Below, in pieces: positions 8,319 to 17,464 of a stretch of 64,000 nucleotides of DNA. The notes beneath the pieces were generated by a model. The model did no database searches and had not been told where the DNA came from. It saw only the letters and a program-made list of their open reading frames with translations. Positions within the stretch are counted from its first letter, which is position 1, and each line of letters opens with the position of its first letter. This stretch comes from UMGS1225 sp034086705 (GTDB lineage: Bacteria; Bacillota; Clostridia; Oscillospirales; CAG-272). The DNA is taken from contig JAXDZV010000006.1 of assembly GCA_034086705.1 (NCBI GenBank), positions 7,601 through 71,600 on the forward strand, read 5' to 3'. The position numbers and the translations under genes were made by a program.

Positions 8319-9490
8319 GTATCATTCAATATATTCTTTGGCCCTTTGGGCAACTGATGCGGCTCTTTTACGAATGGACCGGCAGCTATGCTATTGCGCT
8401 GTTGCTGTTTGCGGTTGTCATTAAGATAGTTCTTTTGCCATTCGGTATCAAGCAGCAGAAGAATGCGATCAAGCAGGCAAAGCTGCGTCCCAAGGAAATG
8501 GCTATTCGCAAAAAATATGCCGGACGGGATGATAAGCCGACGCAGAACAAGATGCAGCAGGAAATTATGGAGCTGTACCAAAAGGAAGGTTTCAATCCCA
8601 TGGGCGGATGTCTGCCGCTGCTGCTGCAGATGCCGATCATTGTGATTTTGTATCGGATTGTGTATATGCCATTGACCTATATCTGTCAATGGAGTGCGGA
8701 GAGAATTAGTGCATTGCAGGCGACTGCTGAGGCAGCAGGTCTGCTCGGCGAAGGCGGTAAATGGACCGCACAAGCGGAGATTCAGCTGCTTAGTATGATT
8801 AAGAGCAATCCTGCAAGCTTTGATGCGGAAGCAGTACAATCACTACCGCAGCTACATTTATTCGGGATAGAAGCGCTCGATCTGAGCGCATCGCCCAGCT
8901 TGACGAATTTATCCTGGCTGGTTGCAATTCCGGTACTTGTATTTTTGACAACTTTCCTGTCCATGAAGTTGACACGGCGGTTTACATACCAATCGCCGGA
9001 CCAGGCGGCACAGCAGAACACGCTGTCTATGAAGATTATGGACTTTGCTATGCCGCTGTTTTCCCTTTGGATTTCATTTTCACTGCCGGCAGCGCTCGGT
9101 TTGTACTGGATTTACCAGAGCATTCTTTCTTTTGGGCAGCAGTATCTGTTGTATAAATTGATGCCTATGCCGCAATTTACGGAAGAAGATTACCGCCGTG
9201 CAGAGAAAGAAATGGGTGTCAAGGGGAAAGGTGCGAAAAAGGCTGCTGACGCAATTCCTGGTGCTGTTCGTTCGCTGCACCATATAGACGATGAAGACTA
9301 TTTGCCGCCGGTGAACAAAGAGCAGGCCCGTCGGGAAGCTGCAGCTGAGGAAGAAGCACAAAAGGCGCGGGATGCGGAAAAGCAGGCATCCGATACATCG
9401 GAAGGTACTTTGGTGGAAAAGAAAATACCGGATGCTTCCCCAATTTCCAAAGCGCCGCTGAAAGATGAGCAGGACCGGAGTAACAAATAA
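8315..9490 (+). CDS. yidC: Membrane protein insertase YidC/Oxa1 family
   Basis: 391 residues with five hydrophobic segments, at about 5-20, 25-45, 105-130, 205-225 and 250-280. 'IKIVLLPFGIKQQKNAIKQAKLRP' begins the positively charged first loop, and 'GCLPLLLQMPIIVILYRIVY' follows at about 97-116. There is no lipobox cysteine, unlike Bacillus SpoIIIJ, and instead a short Oxa1-like N-terminus, as is common in Clostridia. The charged, Ala/Glu/Lys-rich C-terminal tail (about 290-391) may contact ribosomes. It inserts membrane proteins alone or with SecYEG. Confidence 0.94.
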   Translation: MSIIQYILWPFGQLMRLFYEWTGSYAIALLLFAVVIKIVLLPFGIKQQKNAIKQAKLRPKEMAIRKKYAGRDDKPTQNKMQQEIMELYQKEGFNPMGGCLPLLLQMPIIVILYRIVYMPLTYICQWSAERISALQATAEAAGLLGEGGKWTAQAEIQLLSMIKSNPASFDAEAVQSLPQLHLFGIEALDLSASPSLTNLSWLVAIPVLVFLTTFLSMKLTRRFTYQSPDQAAQQNTLSMKIMDFAMPLFSLWISFSLPAALGLYWIYQSILSFGQQYLLYKLMPMPQFTEEDYRRAEKEMGVKGKGAKKAADAIPGAVRSLHHIDDEDYLPPVNKEQARREAAAEEEAQKARDAEKQASDTSEGTLVEKKIPDASPISKAPLKDEQDRSNK

Positions 9491-9540
9491 GGCGCAACAA
9501 AACATGCTGTTTTGCATGTGGACGTCGGAAAGGAATCGTT

Positions 9541-10509
9541 TTGGAGAACAAAGTTGTCGTAAACGCGAAAAGCGTGGAAGAGGCAGTCAGTATCGGTGCC
9601 GCACAATTGGGAGTTTCCGCTGAGATGGTGGAGTACACTGTGCTGGAGGAGGCACGTAAAGGCTTTTTGGGCATGGGTGCAACGCCTGCGCGCGTGGAAG
9701 TTATCTATAAGAAGCTAACAGAAAAAAGTGTTGAAAAAGCGGAAGCTGCAGCGCAGACGTCAAACGCAGATGTTACCCTGGAAACGCAGCCGGCGCTTTG
9801 CCTTCTCCGCACCTTGATTGAAGATATGGAGCTCTCCGCACAGGCATGCGCGCAGCAGGATGCCGAGGGCACGCTGCACATTGATGTGAACGGAGAAAAT
9901 GCCGGTGTCTTAATCGGGCATCATGGCGAAACATTGGATGCACTGCAATATTTGTGTAATTTGGCAGTAAACCCTGTGCAGGAAGAGAAGAATGCACATG
10001 CAAAGGTTTCGTTGGATGTAGCGGGGTACCGGGCAAAGCGGGAAGCGACGCTTCGCGCACTTGCCAGAAGAACGGCGCGCAAAGTGCAGAAATATCACAA
10101 GAATATTACATTAGAGCCGATGAATCCCTATGAGCGGCGCATTATTCATTCGGAGGTACAAGGAACGAGCGGAGTGACGACATATTCCGTAGGGCAGGGG
10201 CCTGCACGCCGCGTGGTTGTTGCACTTGCAGACGGAACGGTGCCGCAGCAAACGTCGCAGGCAGCATCGAAAAATTCCTGGCAGGATGCACCGCACAACC
10301 CGGTGGGACACCGTACGCCGCGTCCCGCGAAGAAGCCTGTTAAGCAAAAGAGTGTTGCAAGCTACTTCGGCGATGAAGAATATACAGACGACTATATGTT
10401 GGACGAAAAAGGTGAGCCGCTTGATATTGCAAAGATTTGCGGCATTTATGAAGATGATCCGGTGCAGGAAGAAACGACAGCACAGCCGTCCGCGCAGGAC
10501 AATCCGTAA
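9541..10509 (+). CDS. jag: Jag/KhpB RNA-binding protein
   Basis: 322 residues from a TTG start behind GGAAAGGAA. Domains: Jag-N (1-55), KH with the GxxG loop 'IGHHGE' at 125-130, then R3H with 'PMNPYERRIIHSEVQG' at 193-208. A long low-complexity acidic tail (about 225-322) is unusual. KhpB pairs with KhpA to bind RNA and influences cell division and elongation in Firmicutes. In many relatives mnmE, mnmG and rsmG follow jag; here a terminator and a hemolysin III gene follow instead. Confidence 0.92.
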   Translation: MENKVVVNAKSVEEAVSIGAAQLGVSAEMVEYTVLEEARKGFLGMGATPARVEVIYKKLTEKSVEKAEAAAQTSNADVTLETQPALCLLRTLIEDMELSAQACAQQDAEGTLHIDVNGENAGVLIGHHGETLDALQYLCNLAVNPVQEEKNAHAKVSLDVAGYRAKREATLRALARRTARKVQKYHKNITLEPMNPYERRIIHSEVQGTSGVTTYSVGQGPARRVVVALADGTVPQQTSQAASKNSWQDAPHNPVGHRTPRPAKKPVKQKSVASYFGDEEYTDDYMLDEKGEPLDIAKICGIYEDDPVQEETTAQPSAQDNP

Positions 10510-10515
10510 AAGTGA

Positions 10516-10545
10516 AACCGGCCTGTTTTATGCAGGTCGGTTTTT
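10516..10545 (+). terminator. Terminator after jag
   Basis: A 10-bp stem (10516-10525 with 10533-10542, one G-U pair), a 7-base loop and a T run to 10545. Confidence 0.85.
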
Positions 10546-10562
10546 GACAAAAGGAGGCAAAT

Positions 10563-11249
10563 ATGGAAGGAATCAACAAAAAGCGCATTCCCCTGCGACA
10601 GCGTAAGTTGCCCGCATATACCAAGGGAGAAGAAATATTCAATATGGCAAGCCATGCTGCCGGCGGCGGGATAGCGATTGCTATTTTAGTGCTGTGTGTG
10701 ATACGCGCAGCGTTGCGCGATAATGTGTGGGGGGTTGTGGGTGCTGCAATTTACGGTGGTACCATGGTTATAATGTTCACTGTTTCCGCTGTATATCACG
10801 GTCTGCGTCCTAATTTGGGAAAAAAGGTGATGCAGGTGATAGATCATTGCGATATCTATTTTCTGATTGCCGGAACCTATACGCCCATTTTGCTGAGCGC
10901 TGTGCGGCCGGTTCACCCGTTTGTGGCATGGACGGTATTTGGAGTTGAGTGGGGGCTGGTTTTTCTCGCAGCAACGCTGACTGCAATTGATTTGAAAAAA
11001 TACGAAAAGCTTTCCATGTGTTGTTATTTGGGCCTGGGATGGTGCATTATTCTCTGCTTAAAACAGACGATTGAGGCCATTGGCTGGGGCGGCTTCCTTT
11101 GGATTTTGGGCGGCGGAATAGCTTTTACGATTGGTGCTGTTTTATATCGCGTGGGCAGACGGATACGGTATATGCATTCCGTATTTCACTTATTCATTAT
11201 TTTAGGTTGCGTTTTGCAATTTTTCGGAATTCTTTTTTATTGCTTGTAA
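10563..11249 (+). CDS. Hemolysin III / PAQR family membrane protein
   Basis: 228 residues, ATG behind AAAAGGAGG. Seven hydrophobic segments and the PAQR-family metal-site residues are visible: 'VSAVYHG' (Ser-x3-His, about 77-83), 'DHCDIYFLIAGTYTP' (about 97-111) and 'HSVFHLFIILG' (His pair near 205). In proven family members these residues form a zinc-dependent membrane hydrolase-like site; the bacterial function is not settled, and 'hemolysin' is a historical name. It has its own ribosome binding site between two terminators, so it is probably a single transcription unit. Confidence 0.88.
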   Translation: MEGINKKRIPLRQRKLPAYTKGEEIFNMASHAAGGGIAIAILVLCVIRAALRDNVWGVVGAAIYGGTMVIMFTVSAVYHGLRPNLGKKVMQVIDHCDIYFLIAGTYTPILLSAVRPVHPFVAWTVFGVEWGLVFLAATLTAIDLKKYEKLSMCCYLGLGWCIILCLKQTIEAIGWGGFLWILGGGIAFTIGAVLYRVGRRIRYMHSVFHLFIILGCVLQFFGILFYCL

Positions 11250-11262
11250 TATATGCTCTTAC

Positions 11263-11311
11263 AAAAATCCTCTGCAAAGATGGCTTCTTTCCGGCTTTGC
11301 AGAGGATTTTT
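11263..11311. terminator. Bidirectional terminator between the hemolysin III gene and tmcAL
   Basis: A perfect 17-bp stem (11263-11279 with 11295-11311), A-rich at one end and T-rich at the other, serves both converging genes. Confidence 0.92.
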
Positions 11312-11314
11312 ATA

Positions 11315-12607
11315 TCATTGTTTTGTAGCCGCGCAAGCATCTGGATTTGGGTGATACCAGAGATTTCCCCCTTCATCACGCTGTAGACGGAGGGCGGGTA
11401 ACGGTGTTGGAAAAAGTAATCTGTAAAACCGGTCTGCCCGAGATGTGACGGTGTGCTGCGCCTGTGCTTGCGCCGGCAAAAGACGAATATGCGCCTCTTT
11501 GGAAAGCACGGGAATGTGTATACGTGCTTTGGCATGGTGCAGATATGATAAGCCGCGTGCGGTTGCTGCTTCCAGGCGAACATATCCTACGTCCTGTGTC
11601 GGCATATCTTTGGGAATGCCAAAAGCTGCACAAAGACACATACGCCGTAGATGCGCAGCTGTATATTTTCTGTGAGCTGCACGCTTTAAAAATTCCTGCA
11701 TGGAATTTGCCGTGTATGCTGCCTGCTGCAGCCGTGCACCCATCCCATGCGGAATATCGGCATAGCTTTCCAGTTCTTGCGCGTCCATGCCGGAAAGGCA
11801 AAACAACAATGCACTATCTGCGCGTGTTGGTTCTGCAGCGAACCCGCTGCGCTGCCAGGCAGTATAGAGCTTTGCGCAATCATCCGGACAGCCAGACAGC
11901 ACCTTGTCCTTGTCGGCGCAGCGCAGCGCGGCACGAAGTGCTGTGGCAGAACAGACAGTTTGCCCGTCTGCTGCAGTGTATAAAGCAGACGCATCGTGTT
12001 GTGCTGCAATACGAGGAAACACGAGTGTGCGCAGATGGTACTGCGCGGTATAGTGCAGATACTCCAATGCCAGTATATTGTTCGGTGCACAGAGGATGTC
12101 CCTGTCGGCATCGCCATATAATGATTGATATAGGGCTTGCCGACGAGCTGCATATCCAACCCCGTCATGGCTGTCTATCAAAGATGCACGCAGCTTTGCT
12201 TCAAAGTCTGCCGCGTGGAGTCGGTGGGAAACAGTTGACAGACGCTGTATGTCAGGAGTTTCTGCTCCGAAGAAGAGCAACTGTGCCCCCATATGCGCTG
12301 CAACCTGTACTCCTGCACGTGCAAACTGTGTGGCCGGGGTGAGAGAGAACGGCAGCGGCAGCGTGACGACCAGATCCACGCCATGTAGGATTGCTGCTTT
12401 AGCACGCAGCACTGCGGGGAAATGGGCAGGCTCTGCCCTCTGTACAAAATTTCCGCTCATCACGGCAAGGATAACGGCGTTTGGAACTGCCTGCCGCAGC
12501 ATGGCAAGTTGCATGGCGTGCCCGGTATGAAAAGGATTATACTCGCAAATAAGGGCGCAAAGCTGTATATCGGGCGCATCCGGCAAAAGAGGCTGTATAA
12601 CAGGCAT
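11315..12607 (-). CDS. tmcAL: tRNA(Met) cytidine acetate ligase TmcAL
   Basis: 430 residues. The nucleotidyltransferase-type 'EYNPFHTGH' (22-30), 'VMSGNFVQRAEPA' and 'VVTLPLPFSLTPATQFA' are diagnostic for TmcAL (YlbM), which uses acetate and ATP to make N4-acetylcytidine at position 34 of elongator tRNA-Met. The ATG at 12607 lacks a clear Shine-Dalgarno and adds about 14 residues relative to the family. It lies 5 bases after the DUF4349 stop, so reinitiation is plausible. It shares the promoter at 13647-13675. Confidence 0.9.
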   Translation of the reverse strand: MPVIQPLLPDAPDIQLCALICEYNPFHTGHAMQLAMLRQAVPNAVILAVMSGNFVQRAEPAHFPAVLRAKAAILHGVDLVVTLPLPFSLTPATQFARAGVQVAAHMGAQLLFFGAETPDIQRLSTVSHRLHAADFEAKLRASLIDSHDGVGYAARRQALYQSLYGDADRDILCAPNNILALEYLHYTAQYHLRTLVFPRIAAQHDASALYTAADGQTVCSATALRAALRCADKDKVLSGCPDDCAKLYTAWQRSGFAAEPTRADSALLFCLSGMDAQELESYADIPHGMGARLQQAAYTANSMQEFLKRAAHRKYTAAHLRRMCLCAAFGIPKDMPTQDVGYVRLEAATARGLSYLHHAKARIHIPVLSKEAHIRLLPAQAQAQHTVTSRADRFYRLLFPTPLPALRLQRDEGGNLWYHPNPDACAATKQ

Positions 12608-12612
12608 GGAGG

Positions 12613-13596
12613 TTATTGTTTTGGCGGCGTTTCGTCCTGTGGATTCAATTGCTGTGTGCAGGAGGATACAGTGGTGGAAGCTGTTTGGATGTTGCCTACA
12701 GAGACGGAGCTGTGTTTTTGCCGACGCTTACGGCATCCGCGCAATATGCCTCGAATGATCAGCCAAATGCACAATGCTATGATTGCAAGCACCAAGAAAT
12801 ACGGAATAGCGCTGACGAAAAATACAAAGAAATCGCAAACGCCTTCCCATACGTCGGACAGATTCTCCACAAACTGTCTTCCGATTTTGTGAAAACGACC
12901 TTCTTCTTCCACAACGCTGACTCTCTCAACTTCTTCAACAGAGAGTTCTATAGTGGCGTATGCAATTTGATTGTCTAATGTGCGCAGCTGTGCTGTATAG
13001 GACTCAATGTCGGCATTGATTTGTGTGAGGCGGTCACGGATTTCCAAGATAGATGTAAGACTGTCTGCGTCCGCAAGCAGCTGGAGAAGGCTTTCCTGCT
13101 CGGTACGCAACACGGTCAATCTGCTTTCAACATCCACATACTCTAATGTGACATCCTCAACTTGTTCTGTTTTCCGGCATAATGTGCCGATGGATTGTAT
13201 GCTTTGCAAAAAATTGTCTAGCTGTTCTGCAGGCACGCGCAGAGTATAGAAAGCCTGTCGCCGGGTGTTTCGTGTCTGTAGAGAACTGGAGGCAATATAT
13301 CCATCATATTCTGACAGACTGGTGGTGAGAGACTGCACGAAAGGGTCTAGCTCTGTAGTTTCCATTCCAATTGTCAATTGACGAATCAGTTTGCGGTCTT
13401 GCGGCAGCGTGGTGGACAAATCAGAAGTGAGCATTTCTGACAATTCAGAAGATTGTGTTTTGTTAAAATCCAATGTTGCTCCCTCGTCATCATAAAGATC
13501 TGGGTCGGAAACAACGCTGCTTGTTCCGCAGCCACAAAACAGCATAGATAGCAGAATGGCGCAGAGCAGTGCCGAGATAATTTTGTTTCTGTGCAT
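12613..13596 (-). CDS. DUF4349 domain lipoprotein
   Basis: 327 residues. The ATG at 13596 is preferred (GTGAGGT 8 bases upstream) over an in-frame TTG at 13617. It has a signal sequence with a probable lipobox Cys23 ('LFCGC'), then the DUF4349 region 'RQLTIGMETTELDPFVQSL', a Leu/Glu-rich coiled coil ('LTVLRTEQESLLQLLADADS' and onward, about 160-225) and one transmembrane helix near 265-290 followed by a basic tail. Possession of both a lipid anchor and a C-terminal helix is typical of the family. Function is unknown; an envelope-associated sensor or structural role is a guess. Confidence 0.82.
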   Translation of the reverse strand: MHRNKIISALLCAILLSMLFCGCGTSSVVSDPDLYDDEGATLDFNKTQSSELSEMLTSDLSTTLPQDRKLIRQLTIGMETTELDPFVQSLTTSLSEYDGYIASSSLQTRNTRRQAFYTLRVPAEQLDNFLQSIQSIGTLCRKTEQVEDVTLEYVDVESRLTVLRTEQESLLQLLADADSLTSILEIRDRLTQINADIESYTAQLRTLDNQIAYATIELSVEEVERVSVVEEEGRFHKIGRQFVENLSDVWEGVCDFFVFFVSAIPYFLVLAIIALCIWLIIRGILRGCRKRRQKHSSVSVGNIQTASTTVSSCTQQLNPQDETPPKQ

Positions 13597-13646
13597 TACA
13601 CAATACCTCACTTTCAATTCGGACTTTTCAGCCTTATGATATCTTA

Positions 13647-13675
13647 ATTATAACAAAAGATATTGCAAAATGCAA
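13647..13675 (-). promoter_or_regulatory. Promoter of the DUF4349-tmcAL operon
   Basis: On the minus strand, TTGCAT (13675-13670), 17-base spacer, perfect TATAAT (13652-13647). Confidence 0.8.
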
Positions 13676-13726
13676 GACCTCGTCTTTGTGCGAAGAAGGC
13701 ATCTGGGAATAAAAAGGCCGGGGCTC

Positions 13727-13755
13727 TTGCAGTAAGGCAAAAAATGTGGTATGCT
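13727..13755 (+). promoter_or_regulatory. Promoter of the large glycosidase-like gene
   Basis: TTGCAG at 13727-13732, 17-base spacer, TATGCT at 13750-13755, then AAAGGAG at 13780-13786. It is divergent from the DUF4349 promoter, with about 50 bases between the two -35 boxes. Confidence 0.7.
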
Positions 13756-13794
13756 GAAACAACCGAAGATCTTTACTGCAAAGGAGACAAAGGA

Positions 13795-15981
13795 ATGACT
13801 CAACCGTATGCGTTCAGGCGGGAAATGGAATTACACCGCAAAGGCTGCTGCACCGGAAAGTGTGCCCCTGTGGAGGGGCAGATGCGGATTAGTGGTCGCT
13901 ATGAGATTGTTATGCCGAAAACAGACAGCCGCGTACTTTCATATGCTGCGCGAGACCTTTGCCGTTTTTTTGCAGATTGTGCCAATTTATATTTACGCGT
14001 ACGGTACACCACGAATTTGGAAAAGGAGCTGATGCACCCTCAGAACAAAATTTTGCTTTCCGAGCAGCCGCTTGCGGCGTATCCGGTGCAAAGCGACCGT
14101 GCCGGCGCATATTATCTGCAAGTAGCACAGAATCATATCATTATCAGTGGCAAAACGGATCGCGGCTGCGCACAGGGCGTGTATTATCTGGAGGACCAGA
14201 TGAAATTGGTCGGTGCGCCGATTTTGGCCTTAGAAGGAACGGAACATGCACCGCTTTTTTCACCGCGGATGACACATTCCGGCTATGAACTGGACATTTT
14301 TCCTGATAGCTTTCTGGAGGCAGCAGCGCATGCCGGTATGGATGCAATTTTAGTATATGCCGGCCATCCGGACAGCCATCTACATGGATTTTCAGATCCG
14401 GATGCCTTGTGGCCTGATTCGAAAATGGGTCTTTGCGACTACGCAACGCTGTGTTACCGGGCTGCGGGATATGGCCTGGATGTATATGTTTACAGCCACA
14501 TGAAGTGCGATATGCATCCCTCTGAGGAGGGGGCACGTGCATATTATGAGGCATCTTTTGGAGAATTGATGCGTAAAGCACCGGAAATTGCAGGTTTTAT
14601 TTTGGTTGGAGAAACATTTGAATTTCCGTCCAAAGATCCGCATACCTGTGGTGTTCGCTTTCAAAAAAAAGCGCCGGATGAAACGAAGCCCTCACCAGGG
14701 TGGTATCCGTGCGCAGACTATCCGGACTTGTTGCGTCTGATCGGTGAAGTGGTGCATGCTGTCAATCCAAAGACAGAGCTTGTTTTTTGGTCGTATAACT
14801 GGGGCTGGGTGGACAAACAGGCCCGGCAGGCAATCATCCGCGCACTGCCGCGGGGAACAACACTGCTTGTCACCTTTGACATGTGGGAGACATATCGCAA
14901 TGAGCTTGGCAGAACCACGAGAATCGACGATTATTCCATTTCCATATGCGGCCCTTCCAGTGTATTTTGCGATGAGGCAGATCAAGCGAAGAAATGCGGT
15001 ATCAAGCTCTATGCAATGACGAATACGGGTGGCAGGACTTGGGATTGCGGCATAGCGCCATATATTCCCGTGCCGGGGCAATGGATAGATAGATATGCGG
15101 CAATGCGGCGCTGTGTTACCGAATACGGTTTGTGCGGGGTGATGGAGAATCATCATTATGGATGGATGCCGTCGTTTTTGACGCTGCTTGCCAAAAATGC
15201 GTTTGACAGTGCAGGATTGGACGATAGGCAGATGCTGCACCGCATCGCACGCCGCGATTACAAAGCGGGTGCGCCGCTGGCCTTACAGGCTTGGGCGTGT
15301 TTTGATCGCGGCATTCGCCGTATCGTTGCCTGTGAAACAGATCAATACGGCCCTCTGCGTGCGGGTCCTTCTTACCCGTTGCTGTTTGACCAAACGGCGG
15401 AAGAAATTCATTTCCCTGCACCGCGCTATGCATGGCATCCGGGAGGAGGTATTTGGTTTTATCCATATCCCGACACAGTATTGGACGATCCGCAAATATC
15501 TATATTTCGGTTAAACCGGATGCAGGAAGTTTTGCAGGAATTTCGGCAAGGAAACGAGCTACTACGGAATGCTGCAGCTACGTTGCGCGGGGAACGGCGG
15601 CAAGAAGCTGTACGCCAGGCGGCAGTCAGTGGCATTCTTGCATGTACGTTTCAAACAGCGCTTCATGTCATGCGGTGGAATATTGCGCTACGACTGTTTC
15701 GTGCGCTGCCATCCCTTCCGGCGTGTGCACAGCAGCTTGCATCTGCATTGGGCTTATCGGTGCCTTTATCTTGGCAGGTGTTGGGGGAATATATGATTGC
15801 GGTTGCGCAGGCCGAGACCAAAAATGTGCGTGCAGCACTTGCTTGTTACCGGGCAAACAGTTTGGTTGGATATGAAGCTTCGATGGAATATGCATTTAAT
15901 GACGCTTGTGCTGCTTATAAAAATAAATTGACACAGCAATCTTTGCGACAGTTACGTCGTGCTATACGGCTGAAAACTTAA
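13795..15981 (+). CDS. Large glycoside hydrolase-like protein (GH20/GH67-type N-terminal fold plus TIM barrel)
   Basis: 728 residues from the ATG at 13795, 8 bases after AAAGGAG; a longer frame would begin upstream of the promoter. Residues about 25-145 resemble the alpha/beta domain found before GH20, GH67 and GH84 barrels, ending 'IISGKTDRGCAQGVYYLEDQ'. A barrel follows ('HSGYELDIFPDSFLEAAAHA', 'AGFILVGETFEFP', 'ELVFWSYNWGW'), then a helical C-terminal domain. There is no signal peptide. An acid pair within 'GETFE' is a catalytic candidate. Exact family and substrate are not recognisable; beta-N-acetylhexosaminidase- or glucuronidase-like activity is only a structural analogy. Confidence 0.6.
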   Translation: MTQPYAFRREMELHRKGCCTGKCAPVEGQMRISGRYEIVMPKTDSRVLSYAARDLCRFFADCANLYLRVRYTTNLEKELMHPQNKILLSEQPLAAYPVQSDRAGAYYLQVAQNHIIISGKTDRGCAQGVYYLEDQMKLVGAPILALEGTEHAPLFSPRMTHSGYELDIFPDSFLEAAAHAGMDAILVYAGHPDSHLHGFSDPDALWPDSKMGLCDYATLCYRAAGYGLDVYVYSHMKCDMHPSEEGARAYYEASFGELMRKAPEIAGFILVGETFEFPSKDPHTCGVRFQKKAPDETKPSPGWYPCADYPDLLRLIGEVVHAVNPKTELVFWSYNWGWVDKQARQAIIRALPRGTTLLVTFDMWETYRNELGRTTRIDDYSISICGPSSVFCDEADQAKKCGIKLYAMTNTGGRTWDCGIAPYIPVPGQWIDRYAAMRRCVTEYGLCGVMENHHYGWMPSFLTLLAKNAFDSAGLDDRQMLHRIARRDYKAGAPLALQAWACFDRGIRRIVACETDQYGPLRAGPSYPLLFDQTAEEIHFPAPRYAWHPGGGIWFYPYPDTVLDDPQISIFRLNRMQEVLQEFRQGNELLRNAAATLRGERRQEAVRQAAVSGILACTFQTALHVMRWNIALRLFRALPSLPACAQQLASALGLSVPLSWQVLGEYMIAVAQAETKNVRAALACYRANSLVGYEASMEYAFNDACAAYKNKLTQQSLRQLRRAIRLKT

Positions 15982-16001
15982 AAAACAGATACCAAGCGCT
16001 T

Positions 16002-16038
16002 TGCGCCGGACAGTAAGTCCGGCGCACTTCTTTTTTTT
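16002..16038 (+). terminator. Terminator after the large glycosidase-like gene
   Basis: A perfect 10-bp GC-rich stem (16002-16011 with 16017-16026), 5-base loop, then a T-rich tract to 16038. Confidence 0.93.
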
Positions 16039-16271
16039 GTATGGTATTTCATATACTGCTTTTGAAGCTGCGATAGTAATTCCGTTTGGAATTTGTAAAT
16101 GATTTTTTTGGCAATTGTTTGAGAAGGCACAGACGCAGCTGTAAGGAGCTTGCATAACCCCTTACAGTGGAGATAACAATTTTTCGGGAAGGCGCTAAAA
16201 TATCCTTTTTTTGGCAATCATATTCGATGTAGAAAGAAAAACAGGCGGTATGCCGATAGATGGAGGAAACA
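16039..16271 (+). other. Intergenic region upstream of spoIID
   Basis: No gene is visible in these 233 bases. An 8-bp inverted repeat CTGTAAGG/CCTTACAG at 16139-16146/16160-16167 could be an operator or leader hairpin. A TCATATT near 16215 resembles a SigE -35, but no matching -10 is seen. GGAGG at 16262-16266 serves spoIID. Confidence 0.35.
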
Positions 16272-17408
16272 ATGAAACATGCATTCTGTTATTTTGCGTT
16301 GTTGACTGCCGCATTGTTGGTTTTGCCGACAGTGGTGGCGCTACGTTTTCTGCCTGCACCGGTATCTGCGGTGCAAGTACCCGTTGATACACAACAGGCA
16401 CATATAACCTCACAAACAACGGAACAAGCAGAATTACAGCCGGCAGAAAAGGTTGAACTGCAAACAGCCGAATCAGCTGCAATGCAAGATCAGGCAAAGA
16501 GCGAGCAGACATCGCAGAAGCAAGAACAAATGCAGTTGCAACCGCAGCAGCAAGCACAAGCTCCGGATGTGCAAGCTGCGCAAGAGCCATGTGCAACGGA
16601 ATCACTTGTGGTAACGGTACAGTGCGGGGAGCAAGTTATGTGCATGCCGTTGGAGGAATATGTATATCATGTGACGCTTGCAGAGGTTCCTGCGTCCTTT
16701 TCGCCACAGGCATTGCGTGCATGTGCAGTTGCAGTTCGCAGCTACGCATTGTACAAGCTGTTGCATAGCTCGGACGCAGCGCATGCCGGCGCGCAGCTCT
16801 GCACAGAAAGCAGACATTGCATGGCGTTTTCCGCATCTACAGAGCAAGGAGAGGAAACTCCCGTTTTGGATGCTTGCGAGGCAACGCGCGGAGAAGTTGT
16901 ATTATATCAAGGGCAGCTGTGCCAAACTTTTTTCTTCGCAATGAGCTGCGGATATACAGCAGATTGCTCGCATGTCTTTTCTGCACAAAGGCCCTATCTT
17001 GTACCTGTTCGTTCCCCGGAAACGGAGGAAATTCCGGGTTTTTTAAGTACTGTGCAGATGACGCGCGAGGAACTATTGTATGCTTTGCAGCAAAATGGCT
17101 ACTGTCCTTCGGATCCAACGGCACCGATTGTACTTGATCGGGATATGCAAGGGTACGTTTTGTCCTTTTCAATTTCCGACGTTACATTGAGCGGCACGGC
17201 GGCACGTCTGTGTTTCGGGCTTCGCTCTTCCAGCTTTGATTGTGAACAGACGGGAGAGAAGATCACCTTTTTTGTGCGCGGCTATGGGCATGGTGTCGGG
17301 CTTTCACAGCAGGGAGCGGAGCTTTTAGCACGGGAAGGAATGGCATATATGCAGATTTTACAACACTATTACACGGGGACAACAATTAAAAGGTGGGCGG
17401 GTGAGTGA
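16272..17408 (+). CDS. spoIID: SpoIID/LytB-domain protein (SpoIID-like lytic transglycosylase)
   Basis: 378 residues. The ATG at 16272 follows GGAGG with a 5-base gap; an ATG four codons earlier overlaps that site. An N-terminal transmembrane segment (about 6-28) is followed by a Gln/Glu-rich linker (about 38-105), then the SpoIID domain: 'LAEVPASFSPQALRACAVAV' begins at 136 with the catalytic Glu138 candidate, and 'RGYGHGVGLSQQGAELLA' lies near the end. In spore formers SpoIID cleaves stem-peptide-free glycan during engulfment with SpoIIP and SpoIIM. A vegetative LytB-like role is possible, and spoIIP is not in view. Confidence 0.85.
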   Translation: MKHAFCYFALLTAALLVLPTVVALRFLPAPVSAVQVPVDTQQAHITSQTTEQAELQPAEKVELQTAESAAMQDQAKSEQTSQKQEQMQLQPQQQAQAPDVQAAQEPCATESLVVTVQCGEQVMCMPLEEYVYHVTLAEVPASFSPQALRACAVAVRSYALYKLLHSSDAAHAGAQLCTESRHCMAFSASTEQGEETPVLDACEATRGEVVLYQGQLCQTFFFAMSCGYTADCSHVFSAQRPYLVPVRSPETEEIPGFLSTVQMTREELLYALQQNGYCPSDPTAPIVLDRDMQGYVLSFSISDVTLSGTAARLCFGLRSSSFDCEQTGEKITFFVRGYGHGVGLSQQGAELLAREGMAYMQILQHYYTGTTIKRWAGE

Positions 17409-17435
17409 CAGACGGCTGGCAGCGGGTGACAGCGG

Positions 17436-17464
17436 TTGACAGGCAGTTGGTTTTGTGCTATATT
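17436..17464 (+). promoter_or_regulatory. Promoter of the DUF1934-M24 peptidase operon
   Basis: TTGACA at 17436-17441, 17-base spacer, TATATT at 17459-17464. It rules out a start at 17436, which would place the first codon inside the -35 box. Confidence 0.8.

Noticed and set aside
16200..16260. A SigE promoter for spoIID
   Set aside because: A TCATATT resembles the -35, but no CATACA-like -10 at the right distance could be found.
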